Below, piece after piece: positions 26,701-34,459 of a DNA stretch of 64,000 nt. The DNA comes from Lysobacter sp. yr284 (GTDB lineage: Bacteria; Pseudomonadota; Gammaproteobacteria; Xanthomonadales; Xanthomonadaceae). How positions within the stretch are numbered: position 1 is the first letter of the stretch; each line of letters begins with the position of its first letter. The notes under the pieces were generated by a model. The model made no database searches, was not told the DNA's origin, and worked only from the letters and a program-made list of their open reading frames with translations. The stretch covers positions 16,506 through 80,505 of the forward strand of contig NZ_FNPT01000017.1 in assembly GCF_900107375.1 (NCBI RefSeq), read 5' to 3'. The translations under genes were made by a program, and so were the position numbers.

Positions 26701-27804
26701 ATCTGGCAGCGGATCTTCAAGCTCGAACGCGTCGGCATCCACGACAACTTCTTCGAGCTCGGCGGCGATTCGCTGACCGCCGCCGAGCTGGTCGCGGCGC
26801 TGCCGCGCCACTTCGGCTCGGAGCTGTCGATGGGCGCGCTGTTCGAAGGCTCGACCATCGCCGGCCTGGCCGCGGCGCTGGAACGCAGCGGCGGCGACAA
26901 CGACCCGCTCGGCGCGCTGCTGGCGCTGCGCGGCGGCGCGCAGGAGCGGACTGCTCAGGAGCGGCCGCTGTTCTGCATCCATCCGGTCACCGGCGTGGGC
27001 TGGGCCTTCACCGGCATGCTGCGCCAACTGGAGCTGCCGCTGTACGCGCTGCAGTCGCGCGGCCTGCGCGGCGGCGCGCTGCCGGGCAGCATCGAGGAAG
27101 TCGCGGCCGACTACATCGCGCAGATGCGCAAGGTCCAGGCGCACGGCCCGTATCGCCTGCTCGGCTGGTCGCTGGGCGGCCTGATCGGCCACGCGGTGGC
27201 GGCGCAGCTGCAGCGCGAAGGCGACAAGGTCGAACTGCTGGCGATGATGGATTCCTATCCCTTCGCCGCCGAGCCGGCGGCGCCGGACGAGGCCCAGCAG
27301 GCCCAGGCCGTGCTCAAGTTCCTCGGCTTCCACCACCGCCTGCGCGAAGCGCCGCAGGACATGCGCGCGCTGACCGAGCTGCTGTGCCAGGAATACGAGG
27401 TGTTCTCCAACCCGCTGGTGCAGCAGGTGCTCAAGGACGACGCCAAGCTGATCGAGCACGTCGCCGCGGTCACCCGCAACAACCTGACCCTGGCGCGCCG
27501 CTACGCGCCGCAGCGCATCGACGCCGACGTGCTGTTCTTCGACGCGCGGCGCAAGGAGCGGGTCGACCTGGACGGCCTGCTGCACTACCGCGCCAACGCC
27601 TGGCAGGCGCACGTGGCCGGACGGTTCGAGGTGCACGAAGTCGATTGCCACCACCAGACCATGCTCGAGCCGCGCGCCGCCGCGCACATCGGCCGGGTCC
27701 TGCGCGAGCGCCTGCACGGCGCGTCCGCGCAGCCCGCGCGCGCGGACGCGCTGCCGCCGGCCGCATTGACCGCGGCCGCGGCGCTGGTCGCCGCCTATTC
27801 GTAA
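23773..27804 (+). CDS. single-module NRPS, C-A-T-TE (EntF-like)
   Basis: 1343 residues. Condensation domain with intact HHTVYDG at 139-145. Adenylation domain with A3 YTSGSTGVPKG near 609, A4 TFDIAGLEL, A5 NLYGPTETT near 746, A7 YRTGDLARW, A8 KIRGHRVELGEIE and A10 ASGKLDRK near 945. Carrier domain GGDSL with the phosphopantetheine Ser at 1000. Thioesterase with GWSLGG (nucleophile Ser1133), MMDSYP Asp and a late His in HHQTML. Length and order equal EntF. My by-eye specificity code is D-I-L-S-V-G-L-V-W-(K), closest to textbook glycine (D-I-L-Q-L-G-L-I-W-K), with three differences. A first-position active C domain implies an acyl or aryl donor supplied in trans. AGAGGAAG precedes the ATG. No MbtH or PPTase gene is adjacent. 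Confidence 0.95.
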   Translation: MNELHAPGLPLTTAQRGLWVGQKLASAEATLNIAEAVEIHGPVEPALFQRALRQFADEAEAVRARIVEHNGLPYQIVRERYEFETPYIDFSAEPDPRAAADVWMQAEINRPVDMAHDPLWVGAIFKFADDLYCWYQRAHHTVYDGYSGGMAAKRLNELYCAYRDGVEPEPCGYGTLASLIEAEASYRDSDRYRRDREYWLEQLAGLPEAVTLARRRVRNNGGLRRSSGHVSEAGRTRLAEIARDNAVSLPQVLIALIAAYYHRASGAHDLVFGMPVTGRASHALRSTPGMVANVVAIRLQMRADMSMSELFQQTSRTVKSALRHQQYRFEELRRDLGLVNPDQHMAWLGINIEPYDYNNFLGHRGSARNLHNGTAEDLTVFVFDRLDGQGLRFDFDANPTLYPAAELDEHKRRLMRLIEAVLETPDIALGAIDVLGADERTRLLSQWNDTDAALRDTTALAEFRRQADATPDAVALIAGQTRLSYRELDESSTRLARRLVARGVRLGDTVAIALPRDEVLLSALLAVWKAGASYLPLDPDAPMQRIAVTLDDAAPSLLLTAPAFADAFAGRGLPLLFAHAQDERYDAQTAEDAPRLPEVGGDHGAYVIYTSGSTGVPKGVEVGQRSFWNFLQAMQRELRPEPGQRYLAQTTITFDIAGLELFLPLTVGATAVLTTAEVARNPLALARLIDEQRIDVMQATPSLWRMLLANSDVRLQRVHALVGGEALLPELAEQLVRQARRLTNLYGPTETTVWSTAMEIDAQTLAAGHGAPPPIGRPLLNTQVYVLDAAGQPMPSGSAGELYIGGAGVSRGYRNRDALNAERFLPDPFRPGGRLYRTGDLARWRDDGTLEYLGRADQQVKIRGHRVELGEIETQLRGFDEVAEAAVALHRDSAGNAVLTAYVVAAAGAAAAPEALRRALAARLPDYMVPAAWIELDALPMTASGKLDRKALRPPERSRQSAYVAPRTEAERKLATIWQRIFKLERVGIHDNFFELGGDSLTAAELVAALPRHFGSELSMGALFEGSTIAGLAAALERSGGDNDPLGALLALRGGAQERTAQERPLFCIHPVTGVGWAFTGMLRQLELPLYALQSRGLRGGALPGSIEEVAADYIAQMRKVQAHGPYRLLGWSLGGLIGHAVAAQLQREGDKVELLAMMDSYPFAAEPAAPDEAQQAQAVLKFLGFHHRLREAPQDMRALTELLCQEYEVFSNPLVQQVLKDDAKLIEHVAAVTRNNLTLARRYAPQRIDADVLFFDARRKERVDLDGLLHYRANAWQAHVAGRFEVHEVDCHHQTMLEPRAAAHIGRVLRERLHGASAQPARADALPPAALTAAAALVAAYS

Positions 27805-27814
27805 GGAGACGCAC

Positions 27815-29203
27815 GTGTCCGCTTCCGCCCCTGCAACCGCAACCCTCGCGTCCGTCGCCGCTGCGGCCGCGGCCGATCCCACGCCCGGCGCGGTGGTGAT
27901 CTTCACCGTCGGCACCCAGGGCGACGCACGCCCGTGCATCGGCCTGGGCCAATCGCTCAAGCGCGCCGGCTATCCGGTGCGCATCGTCACCAGCGAGAAC
28001 TTCGCGCCGCTGGTGCGCGAGGCCGGGCTGGAGTTCGCCGCGATCAGCGCCGACTTCAGCGACCTGCTGACCAACAACCCCGAGACGGTCGACAAGGCGC
28101 TCAACCCCTGGTACCTGGTCCAGCACACCCGCGCCAAGTTCGCGCAGTGGGCGGCGACCTGGGCGCAGGAAGCGCGCCCGGCGTGCAAGGGCGCGGCGCT
28201 GCTGGTCGGCACCGGCATCGTCACCCAGTTGGCCAAGGCGATCGGCGAGGCCGACGGCATCCCCTTCATCCAGGCCCACCTGCAGCCGTTCACGCCTTCG
28301 CGCAAGCTCTCGCCGCTGTCGTTCTGGTCCGAGCGCGAGTTCCCCGGCGCGGTCAACATGGCGCTGTTCTCGGTGATGAAGCTGCTGGCCTGGTACACGC
28401 TCAAGCCGGCGGTCAACGGCGCGATCCGGCCGCAGCTCAAGCTGCCGCTGTTCCCGTGGTACGGGCCGTTCTTCGACAAGAACCCCGAGCGCATGCGGGT
28501 GCTGTACGGCTACAGCCGCCACATCCTGCCGCCGCCGGACGACTGGCCGGCCGAGGTCAAGGTCACCGGCAGCTGGTTCCTCGACCAGGCCGACGTGTGG
28601 CAACCGCCGCAAGCGCTGGCCGAGTTCCTCGCCGAAGGCGACAAGCCGGTCTACTTCGGCTTCGGCAGCATGCTGGCCAACAACGCCGAGGCGCTGACCC
28701 AGGTGGTGCTCGACGCGGTGCGCATCAGCGGCCGGCGCGCGGTGCTGGCGACCGGCTGGGGCGGCCTGCGTTGCGATCCGGGACGCTTGAACGACAAGGT
28801 CTACGTGATCGAGGCCGCGCCGCACGATTGGCTGTTCCCGCGCATGGCCGCGACCGTGCAGCACGGCGGCGCCGGCACCACGGTGGCGGCCGCGCGCGCC
28901 GGCGTGCCGTCGGTGTTCGTGCCGTTCTTCGGCGACCAGCCGTTTTGGGCGCGGCGCATGCACGCGCTCGGCGCGGCGCCGCCGGCGCTGGACCGGCGCA
29001 CGGTCACCGCCGAACAGATGGCGCAGGCGGTGGCGGCGGCGCTGCAACCCGAGCGGGTGCGCGCGGCGGCCGAGCTGGGCGAGAAGATCCGCGCCGAGAA
29101 CGGCGGCGCCGCCGCGGTCCGCGCGCTGACCGAATGGGGCCTGTTGCCGCCGCCGCGGCTCGCCCGCGACGACGCCGCGCCGGCGCTGGAGCGGGTGGCC
29201 TGA
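27815..29203 (+). CDS. UGT/GT1-type glycosyltransferase
   Basis: 462 residues, starting at GTG 27815 ten bases after the NRPS stop, with AAGGAGA. The N-terminal acceptor domain opens with VVIFTVGTQGDARPCIGLGQSLKRAGYPVRIVT, the C-terminal nucleotide-sugar domain has GFGSM and HGGAGTTVAAARAGVPSVFVPFFGDQPFWARRMHALGAAP at about residues 350-390, the signature of the UGT superfamily (sterol/macrolide/rhamnosyl-type branch). It would transfer a sugar from NDP-sugar to a hydrophobic acceptor. Tight coupling to the NRPS argues that the acceptor is the NRPS product or its precursor. No NDP-sugar pathway genes are nearby, so a housekeeping donor is likely. Confidence 0.92.
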   Translation: MSASAPATATLASVAAAAAADPTPGAVVIFTVGTQGDARPCIGLGQSLKRAGYPVRIVTSENFAPLVREAGLEFAAISADFSDLLTNNPETVDKALNPWYLVQHTRAKFAQWAATWAQEARPACKGAALLVGTGIVTQLAKAIGEADGIPFIQAHLQPFTPSRKLSPLSFWSEREFPGAVNMALFSVMKLLAWYTLKPAVNGAIRPQLKLPLFPWYGPFFDKNPERMRVLYGYSRHILPPPDDWPAEVKVTGSWFLDQADVWQPPQALAEFLAEGDKPVYFGFGSMLANNAEALTQVVLDAVRISGRRAVLATGWGGLRCDPGRLNDKVYVIEAAPHDWLFPRMAATVQHGGAGTTVAAARAGVPSVFVPFFGDQPFWARRMHALGAAPPALDRRTVTAEQMAQAVAAALQPERVRAAAELGEKIRAENGGAAAVRALTEWGLLPPPRLARDDAAPALERVA

Positions 29204-29221
29204 ATTCCGTCTTCGGATAGG

Positions 29222-29316
29222 GGATCGCGCGGGCGCCCCGGCCCTGGCTCCCACGGGCGAGGGCCGGGGTGCGGCGCGCAAGCGCCGCGCGGCCGGACGC
29301 GACGCCCGCGCGATCC
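29222..29316. repeat. nested perfect inverted repeats between glycosyltransferase and patatin genes
   Basis: Outer arms GGATCGCGCGGGCG (29222-29235) and CGCCCGCGCGATCC (29303-29316), 14 bp perfect. Inner arms CCCCGGCCCT (29236-29245) and AGGGCCGGGG (29260-29269), 10 bp perfect. A large cruciform or RNA cloverleaf could form; no U-tract, so a Rho-independent stop is unlikely. It probably separates the NRPS operon from the lipase. Confidence 0.7.
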
Positions 29317-29421
29317 GGCGCGGCCGCGGCGGGTCCGGTCACAGCCTGGGAGACGCGCCGCGCGCACAATGGCGGACTGCCCCGCGGCGCCTGCGCGCGC
29401 TGCCGCCACCGAGGCGTCCCC

Positions 29422-30687
29422 ATGCAAAGCACCGATGTCGAACTCGAGCGCCTGCGCGTGCGCCGCGAGGCGCACCGCGCCGAACTGGCCGCGCGCAGCG
29501 GGATCAACCCGCGCGAGGGACGCGCCCTGTGCCTGTCCGGCGGCGGCTATCGCGCCGCGCTGTTCCACCTGGGCAGCCTGCTGCGCCTGCACGAGGCCGG
29601 CCTGCTCGCCGGCCTGAGCCTGATCAGTTCGGTCTCCGGCGGCAGCATCGTCTCGGCCTGGCTGGCCTGCCGCTACCTCGACACCCGCCGCGACGGCGAA
29701 GAGAGCTTCGCCGCGTGGAGCGACCGCATCGACTTTCGCGCGCAAGTGGTCGAGCCCTTCCGCGCGGTCGCCGCGCGCGACATCCGCACCGTGCCGGTGC
29801 TGGCGACGCTGCCGTTCAACTGGCTCAAGCCGTCGTGGCGCATCGGCCTGCTCGAACGCGGCTACATCCGCGCCTTCGGCGAACGCCGCCTCGACGACCT
29901 GCCGCAATCGCCCTCGTTCGTGTTCTGCGCCACCGACCTGAGCTTCGGCGTGAACTGGGAATTCTCGCGCCGCCGCGTCGGCGACTACCTCGCCGGCTAC
30001 CTGCGCGACGGCGCGCAGCGGGTGCGGCTGAGCTGCGCGGTCGCCGCCTCTTCGTGCTTCCCGCCGGTGTTCGGCCCGGTCCGCTTCGAGGCCCCGCCGG
30101 GCGACTACCAGCGCGGCGACTATCGCGGCGACGACGGCGACGCGCTGCGCGCGCGGATCGAACTCAGCGACGGCGGCGTCTACGACAACCTCGCCACCGA
30201 ACCCAGCCTGCGCCGTTATCGCGAAGTGCTGGTGTCCGACGCCGGCGGCCCGTTCGTGTTCGAAAGCAAGCGCTGGTGGCTGTCGCGGCTGATGCGCTAC
30301 ACCCAGGTCATGGGCAACCAGGCCGAAGCGCTGCGCAAGCGCCTGTTCTTCGGCCAGGCCGAGAGCGGCTCCTTCAGCGGCGTGTACTGGAGCCTGACCG
30401 GTTACCGCGACGAAGGCGCCGACGGCTACAGCCCCGCGCTGGTGCGCGACGTGCTCGGCCGCCTACGCACCGACCTGGACCGCTTCCTCGACGTCGAGTT
30501 CGAAGTGCTGGTCAACCACGGCTACTTCGCCGCGCACGATGCGCTGTGGCGGCAAAACGGCTGGCTGCCGGACGCCGCGCCCGCCGCCTGGCCCTATCCC
30601 GAGCGCGCCGACGAGCGCCAGGTCCGGCAATGGCTGCGGCGCAGCCATGCGCGGGTGCTGCACCGGCGCTGGTGGGGGGCGATTTGA
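29422..30687 (+). CDS. patatin-like phospholipase
   Basis: 421 residues. Oxyanion motif CLSGGGYRAALFHLGSLLRLHEAG near residue 36, nucleophile elbow SSVSGGSIVSAWLAC (G-x-S-x-G variant SGGS) near 72, and the catalytic Asp in the DGG of IELSDGGVYDN near 250. There is no signal peptide; cytosolic or injected. Patatins cleave acyl chains from glycerophospholipids. It lies 218 bases after the glycosyltransferase on the same strand, across a nested palindrome, so shared regulation is uncertain. It might supply fatty acids, but that is speculation. Confidence 0.92.
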   Translation: MQSTDVELERLRVRREAHRAELAARSGINPREGRALCLSGGGYRAALFHLGSLLRLHEAGLLAGLSLISSVSGGSIVSAWLACRYLDTRRDGEESFAAWSDRIDFRAQVVEPFRAVAARDIRTVPVLATLPFNWLKPSWRIGLLERGYIRAFGERRLDDLPQSPSFVFCATDLSFGVNWEFSRRRVGDYLAGYLRDGAQRVRLSCAVAASSCFPPVFGPVRFEAPPGDYQRGDYRGDDGDALRARIELSDGGVYDNLATEPSLRRYREVLVSDAGGPFVFESKRWWLSRLMRYTQVMGNQAEALRKRLFFGQAESGSFSGVYWSLTGYRDEGADGYSPALVRDVLGRLRTDLDRFLDVEFEVLVNHGYFAAHDALWRQNGWLPDAAPAAWPYPERADERQVRQWLRRSHARVLHRRWWGAI

Positions 30688-30780
30688 GCGTGGGCGGGTG
30701 ACGACGCAGCATTGCTCCGCCGCCGCTCATCGAAGATTCGCCGGAACGACGGCGGGCAAGGGACGACGCAGTTGCGTTGA

Positions 30781-30862
30781 CGCGGTCGCGGCTTGCGCCG
30801 CTCCTACAGTCGGATACGAACCAGCCGAAGTCCCTGTAGCAGCGGCGCAAGCCGCGACCGCG
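30781..30862. repeat. REP/BIME-like inverted repeat
   Basis: Arms of 29 bases at 30781-30809 and 30834-30862 with a single mismatch and a 24-base loop; core GCGGCGCAAGCCGCGACCGCG. It lies in the gap between converging lipase and eptA genes (30688-30933), which otherwise holds nothing recognisable. Confidence 0.85.
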
Positions 30863-30933
30863 ACGACCCAACTACGAGGCCGCCCTCAACGCGGCCGCAA
30901 TCCGCACGAACCGCACACCCATCATCGAAGCCC

Positions 30934-32601
30934 TCAAACCGCCTTGCGCACGCACGGCGCGAACAGATCCATCCGCTTCTCGTACACGCTGGTCTCCACC
31001 TGCATCAACCCCAGCACCGAGTGGAACAGGTTGTCCTGGCTCGCAGGCTTGGCCGATTCCGCGCGCAAGCACTGCAGGTCCAACCCGCGCGACGCGGCGA
31101 AGCCCGGCGAGAACCACATCGCCATCGGCACCTTGGTCTGGGTCTTCGGCGCGATCGCATACGGCACGCCGTGCAGGTACAGCCCGTTCTCGCCCAGCGA
31201 CTCGCCGTGGTCGGACAGGTAGATCATCGCGGTATCGCGCGAGGTGTCCTGGGCCAGGTAGCGGATGGTCCGGGCCAGGAATTCGTCGGTCGCCAGCACC
31301 GCGTTGTCGTAGGCGTTGACGATCTGCTGCTGGTCGCACTTGCCCAGTTCGTTGGTGTCGCAGGTCGGCGTCCAGCGCCGCAGGCGGTCGGGATAGCGGC
31401 GGAAATAGGCCGGGCCGTGGTTGCCGAGCTGGTGCAGCACCACCACCGCGTCGCCCGGCTTGGCGCCGATGCGCTCGCGCAGGCCGCGCAGCATCACTTC
31501 GTCGAAGCAGCGCTCGCTGTCGCAGTAGTTCGGGTCGGTGTCGTGCTCGAAGGTCTCGAACGCCAGGCCCTTGCACACGTTCTTGCAGCCGGTCTGGTTG
31601 TCGCGCCACAGGGTCTGGATGCCGGCGTACTCGAGCACGTTGAGCAGCGACTCCGAACCCTGGATGCGGTCCTTGTCGTAGTTGGCGCGGCCGAACGGCG
31701 AGAACATGCACGGCACCGAGACCTCGGTGCTGCTGCCGCACGCGGTCACGTCGGGGAAGTTGATCGGGCCGATCCGCGCCAGTTCCGGCGTGGTCTGGCG
31801 CTGGTAGCCGTTGAGGCCCCAGTTCTGCGCGCGCACCGTTTCGCCGACCACCAGCACCAGCAGGCGCGGCTTGGCGCCGGACGCGCGGCCGGCGGCCACG
31901 CGCGCATCGGTGCCGATCGGGGTGCGGCCGCGCACGCGCGAGGCCGAATCGTCCAGCGCCACCCGCGCCAGCGACACCAGGTAATTGGCCGGCGTCACCA
32001 GGTGGCGCACTTCCTTGTGGTTGCGCATCAGCGCCGAGATGTCCTGGAACGAGCCCATCAGCGCCAGCCCGGCCAGCGTCAGCGACGCGACCAGCAGCCC
32101 CAGCCGCACCAGCAGCGCGCGGCCCAGCGGCCGCGGCTTCAACCGCACCCGCCACAGCAACAGCGCCGGCAGCACGCCGTACAGCAGCAGCGGCAGCACC
32201 AGCCCGGCGGTGAACAGCTCCGCCGACTCCTTGCCGTCGGACTGCAGCACGTTGCGGACCATCCCGGTGTCCAGGTAGATCCCGTACTGGCTCATGAAAT
32301 GCGCCGCGCCGGCGGTGACCAGCAGCAGCACCGTCAGCAGCGGCTTCACCGTCCAGCGGTTCAACAACACGCCCAGCAACAGCGCAGTGATCGCGACGAT
32401 GGCCACGAACACGCACGTCGCCACCCACGCGCCGCCGCCGTTGGCGAACGCGCCGGCGGCCGAGGCCGCGCGCCAGAACGCGTTGTTGGCGAACGCGGCG
32501 AAGAACACGCTCGCGATCAGGACGATCGCTTCGACGCTGAGCTCGGGGCGGTAGGACAGCCACGCCGGCCAGCGCAGCTGCGGACGGGCGATGGCGTTCA
32601 T
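30934..32601 (-). CDS. eptA: lipid A phosphoethanolamine transferase (EptA family)
   Basis: 555 residues: about five N-terminal transmembrane helices (within residues 20-175) then a periplasmic sulfatase-fold domain. VVGETVRAQNWGLNGYQRQTTPEL, the catalytic Thr in CGSSTEVSVPCMFSPFGR near residue 290, SDHGESLGENGLYLHG and several disulfide Cys (GCKNVCK, YCDSERCF) are all conserved in EptA/MCR enzymes. It moves phosphoethanolamine from phosphatidylethanolamine to lipid A and lowers affinity for cationic peptides. The start overlaps the PAP2 stop (ATGA), so the two are coupled; the divergent PmrAB-like system is the likely controller. EptB or another PEtN transferase specificity cannot be excluded. 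Confidence 0.92.
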   Translation of the reverse strand: MNAIARPQLRWPAWLSYRPELSVEAIVLIASVFFAAFANNAFWRAASAAGAFANGGGAWVATCVFVAIVAITALLLGVLLNRWTVKPLLTVLLLVTAGAAHFMSQYGIYLDTGMVRNVLQSDGKESAELFTAGLVLPLLLYGVLPALLLWRVRLKPRPLGRALLVRLGLLVASLTLAGLALMGSFQDISALMRNHKEVRHLVTPANYLVSLARVALDDSASRVRGRTPIGTDARVAAGRASGAKPRLLVLVVGETVRAQNWGLNGYQRQTTPELARIGPINFPDVTACGSSTEVSVPCMFSPFGRANYDKDRIQGSESLLNVLEYAGIQTLWRDNQTGCKNVCKGLAFETFEHDTDPNYCDSERCFDEVMLRGLRERIGAKPGDAVVVLHQLGNHGPAYFRRYPDRLRRWTPTCDTNELGKCDQQQIVNAYDNAVLATDEFLARTIRYLAQDTSRDTAMIYLSDHGESLGENGLYLHGVPYAIAPKTQTKVPMAMWFSPGFAASRGLDLQCLRAESAKPASQDNLFHSVLGLMQVETSVYEKRMDLFAPCVRKAV

Positions 32602-33401
32602 CGGCCCGCCCCTTCCAGCGCGGCGCGTTCGGCCGGCGCCGGTCGCGGCGCCTCGCGCCGCGCCATCGCCAGGTACAGCGCCAACGCCACGAACCAGCTG
32701 ATCGCCAGCGTCCACACGTCGTGCGAGAGGAAGTGCGCGCCGCGCAACTGTTGCGAGAAGCCGAACAGCAGCCCCACCGCCAGCCCGGTCGCCAGGCCCG
32801 CCCAGCGCAGGCGCGGGCGCACCTGCAGGAAGAAGAAGTACAACGCGATCCAGGCGTAGCCGCCGCTGGCGTGGCCGGCGGGGAAACACACGCCGCGCTC
32901 GAGCCCCGGCGGACGCCGGTCGAACAGGCCGAAGAAGGCGACCTCGCCGCCGTAGCGGGTCAGGTCCCAGGGGCAGTCCATGTTGGTCAGCGACTTCAGG
33001 CCCGAGGCCAGCGCCACCGCCAGCAGCGTGGCCAGCAACAGATAGGCCAGCGGCCGCCGCCACGGCGCCAGCGCCGGGCGCGAGTTCGCGTACAGCCAGA
33101 ACGCGAACGCGCCCAGCCAGGCCGCGGTGCTGGCGTCGCGGCCGAAGCGGTGGATCAGGTGCTCGGTCAGGTAGGCGTTCTGCAGCGCCCAGCGCCCGCC
33201 TTCCAGCGCGTAGAAGCGGTCGGCCAGCCAGAAATCGCCGCCCAGGCCCATCGTCAACGCCGACAGCGCCGCCAGCGTTAGCAGGGGCCACAGCGCATGC
33301 AGGAGCAGGAACCGGCGCGGCGACATGCCGGCGGAGACGCCGGGCAGGACGGCGGGACGCGGGACGGCCGGCAGCAGCGGCCTGGTAGCGGAACGGATCA
33401 T
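32598..33401 (-). CDS. PAP2-family membrane phosphatase (LpxT/PgpB-like)
   Basis: 267 residues with about six transmembrane helices. The three PAP2 signatures are present in degenerate spacing: KSLTNMDCPWDLTRYGG, then CFPAGHASGGYAWIALY (the PSGH-like box with catalytic His) and SQQLRGAHFLSHDVWTLAISW (SR..GxHxxxD). Proteins of this type dephosphorylate undecaprenyl or phosphatidylglycerol pyrophosphates or transfer phosphate to lipid A. Upstream gene of the eptA operon. The start is uncertain (33401 or Met at 33326); neither has a clear ribosome site. Confidence 0.88.
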   Translation of the reverse strand: MIRSATRPLLPAVPRPAVLPGVSAGMSPRRFLLLHALWPLLTLAALSALTMGLGGDFWLADRFYALEGGRWALQNAYLTEHLIHRFGRDASTAAWLGAFAFWLYANSRPALAPWRRPLAYLLLATLLAVALASGLKSLTNMDCPWDLTRYGGEVAFFGLFDRRPPGLERGVCFPAGHASGGYAWIALYFFFLQVRPRLRWAGLATGLAVGLLFGFSQQLRGAHFLSHDVWTLAISWFVALALYLAMARREAPRPAPAERAALEGAGR

Positions 33402-33739
33402 CGACGGCAGCGGGCTCGGAGACGGGCGTGGAAGACCCGTGCGAACACGCGTCGGGCTGCGGGGATGATCGAAACGGCGCTGTCGGAGAGCGGTCGGAAC
33501 CGGGTTGGCGGCTCGTTAAACAGGCCAAAAAAGCCTCGGAACCGGGCAAAAGGCCGGTCTTGCGTTCAGATTCGGCCGGCGTTGCGCCGGCCCGGCGCTT
33601 GTTCCGACCGCGTTCCGACGCCACCGTATCCACACTGCCCGCCTGCGCCGGGACCGGGGACGTCCGCGCGCCCCATCCTCGACGCCCCGGCAATGGGGCA
33701 CACTCGTTCACGCCGCCCCCGCGGCAGGAGACCCGGCGC
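33402..33739. promoter_or_regulatory. divergent promoter region, PAP2-eptA / response regulator
   Basis: 338 bases without a gene. A local AT-rich spot around 33505-33560 (GTTAAACAGGCCAAAAAAGCCT) includes a small AGGC/GCCT hairpin with an A-loop and could carry a promoter. AGGAG for the regulator is at 33727-33731. I could not find two PmrA-type half-sites. Confidence 0.4.
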
Positions 33740-34459
33740 ATGCGCCTGTTGGTAGTGGAAGACAACCGCAACCTGGTCGCCAACCTCTTCGATTACTTCG
33801 AAGCGCGCGGCTACACCCTCGACGCCGCGCCCGACGGCCCGACCGGCCTGCACCTGGCGGTGACCCAGCGCTACGACGCGATCGTGCTCGACTGGATGCT
33901 GCCGCGCCTGGACGGCCGCGAAGTGCTGCGCAGCCTGCGCGAGGAGGCCGGCTCCGACGTGCCGGTGCTGATGCTGACCGCGCGCGACGAACTGCCCGAC
34001 AAGATCGCCGGCTTCCGCGCCGGCGCCGACGACTACCTGACCAAGCCCTTCGCCCTGCCCGAACTGGAAGTGCGGCTGGAGGCGCTGGCCGCGCGCGCCG
34101 CCGGCCGCGGCCGCAGCAAGGTGCTGCAGGTCGCCGACCTCAAGCTCGACCTGACCACGCTGGAAGTCAGCCGCGGCGGCCGCTCGCTGCACCTGTACCC
34201 GGCCTGCCGCAAGCTGCTGGAAGTGCTGCTGCAGTCCAGCCCCGGCGCGGTCACGCGCGAGCGCCTGGAGCACGCGCTGTGGGGCGACAGCCCGCCCGAC
34301 GGCGACATGCTGCGCTCGCATATCTACGAACTGCGCCGCGCGGTCGACGGCCCCTATCCGGTCAAGCTGATCCAGACCCTGCCGCGCGTGGGCTATCGCC
34401 TCGCGGCGCCGGCCGCAGCGGCCGACGCGGCAGACCCCGAGGCCGATGGCGACGCCTGA
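33740..34459 (+). CDS. OmpR-family response regulator (PmrA-like position)
   Basis: 239 residues. Receiver: LLVVEDNRNL, acceptor Asp in AIVLDWMLPRLDG near residue 52, LMLTARDE, DYLTKPFALPELEVRL. DNA-binding winged helix: SPGAVTRERLEHALWGDSPPDGDMLRSHIYELRRAV...KLIQTLPRVGYRL. Starts at ATG 33740 after AGGAG. It overlaps the kinase start by 14 bases and is divergent from the PAP2-eptA operon, the arrangement expected for a lipid A modification switch. Confidence 0.93.
   Translation: MRLLVVEDNRNLVANLFDYFEARGYTLDAAPDGPTGLHLAVTQRYDAIVLDWMLPRLDGREVLRSLREEAGSDVPVLMLTARDELPDKIAGFRAGADDYLTKPFALPELEVRLEALAARAAGRGRSKVLQVADLKLDLTTLEVSRGGRSLHLYPACRKLLEVLLQSSPGAVTRERLEHALWGDSPPDGDMLRSHIYELRRAVDGPYPVKLIQTLPRVGYRLAAPAAAADAADPEADGDA

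Noticed and set aside
25267-27960. 897-residue minus-strand frame over the NRPS
   Set aside because: Composition shadow rich in His/Gln/Arg; the plus strand carries all NRPS core motifs.
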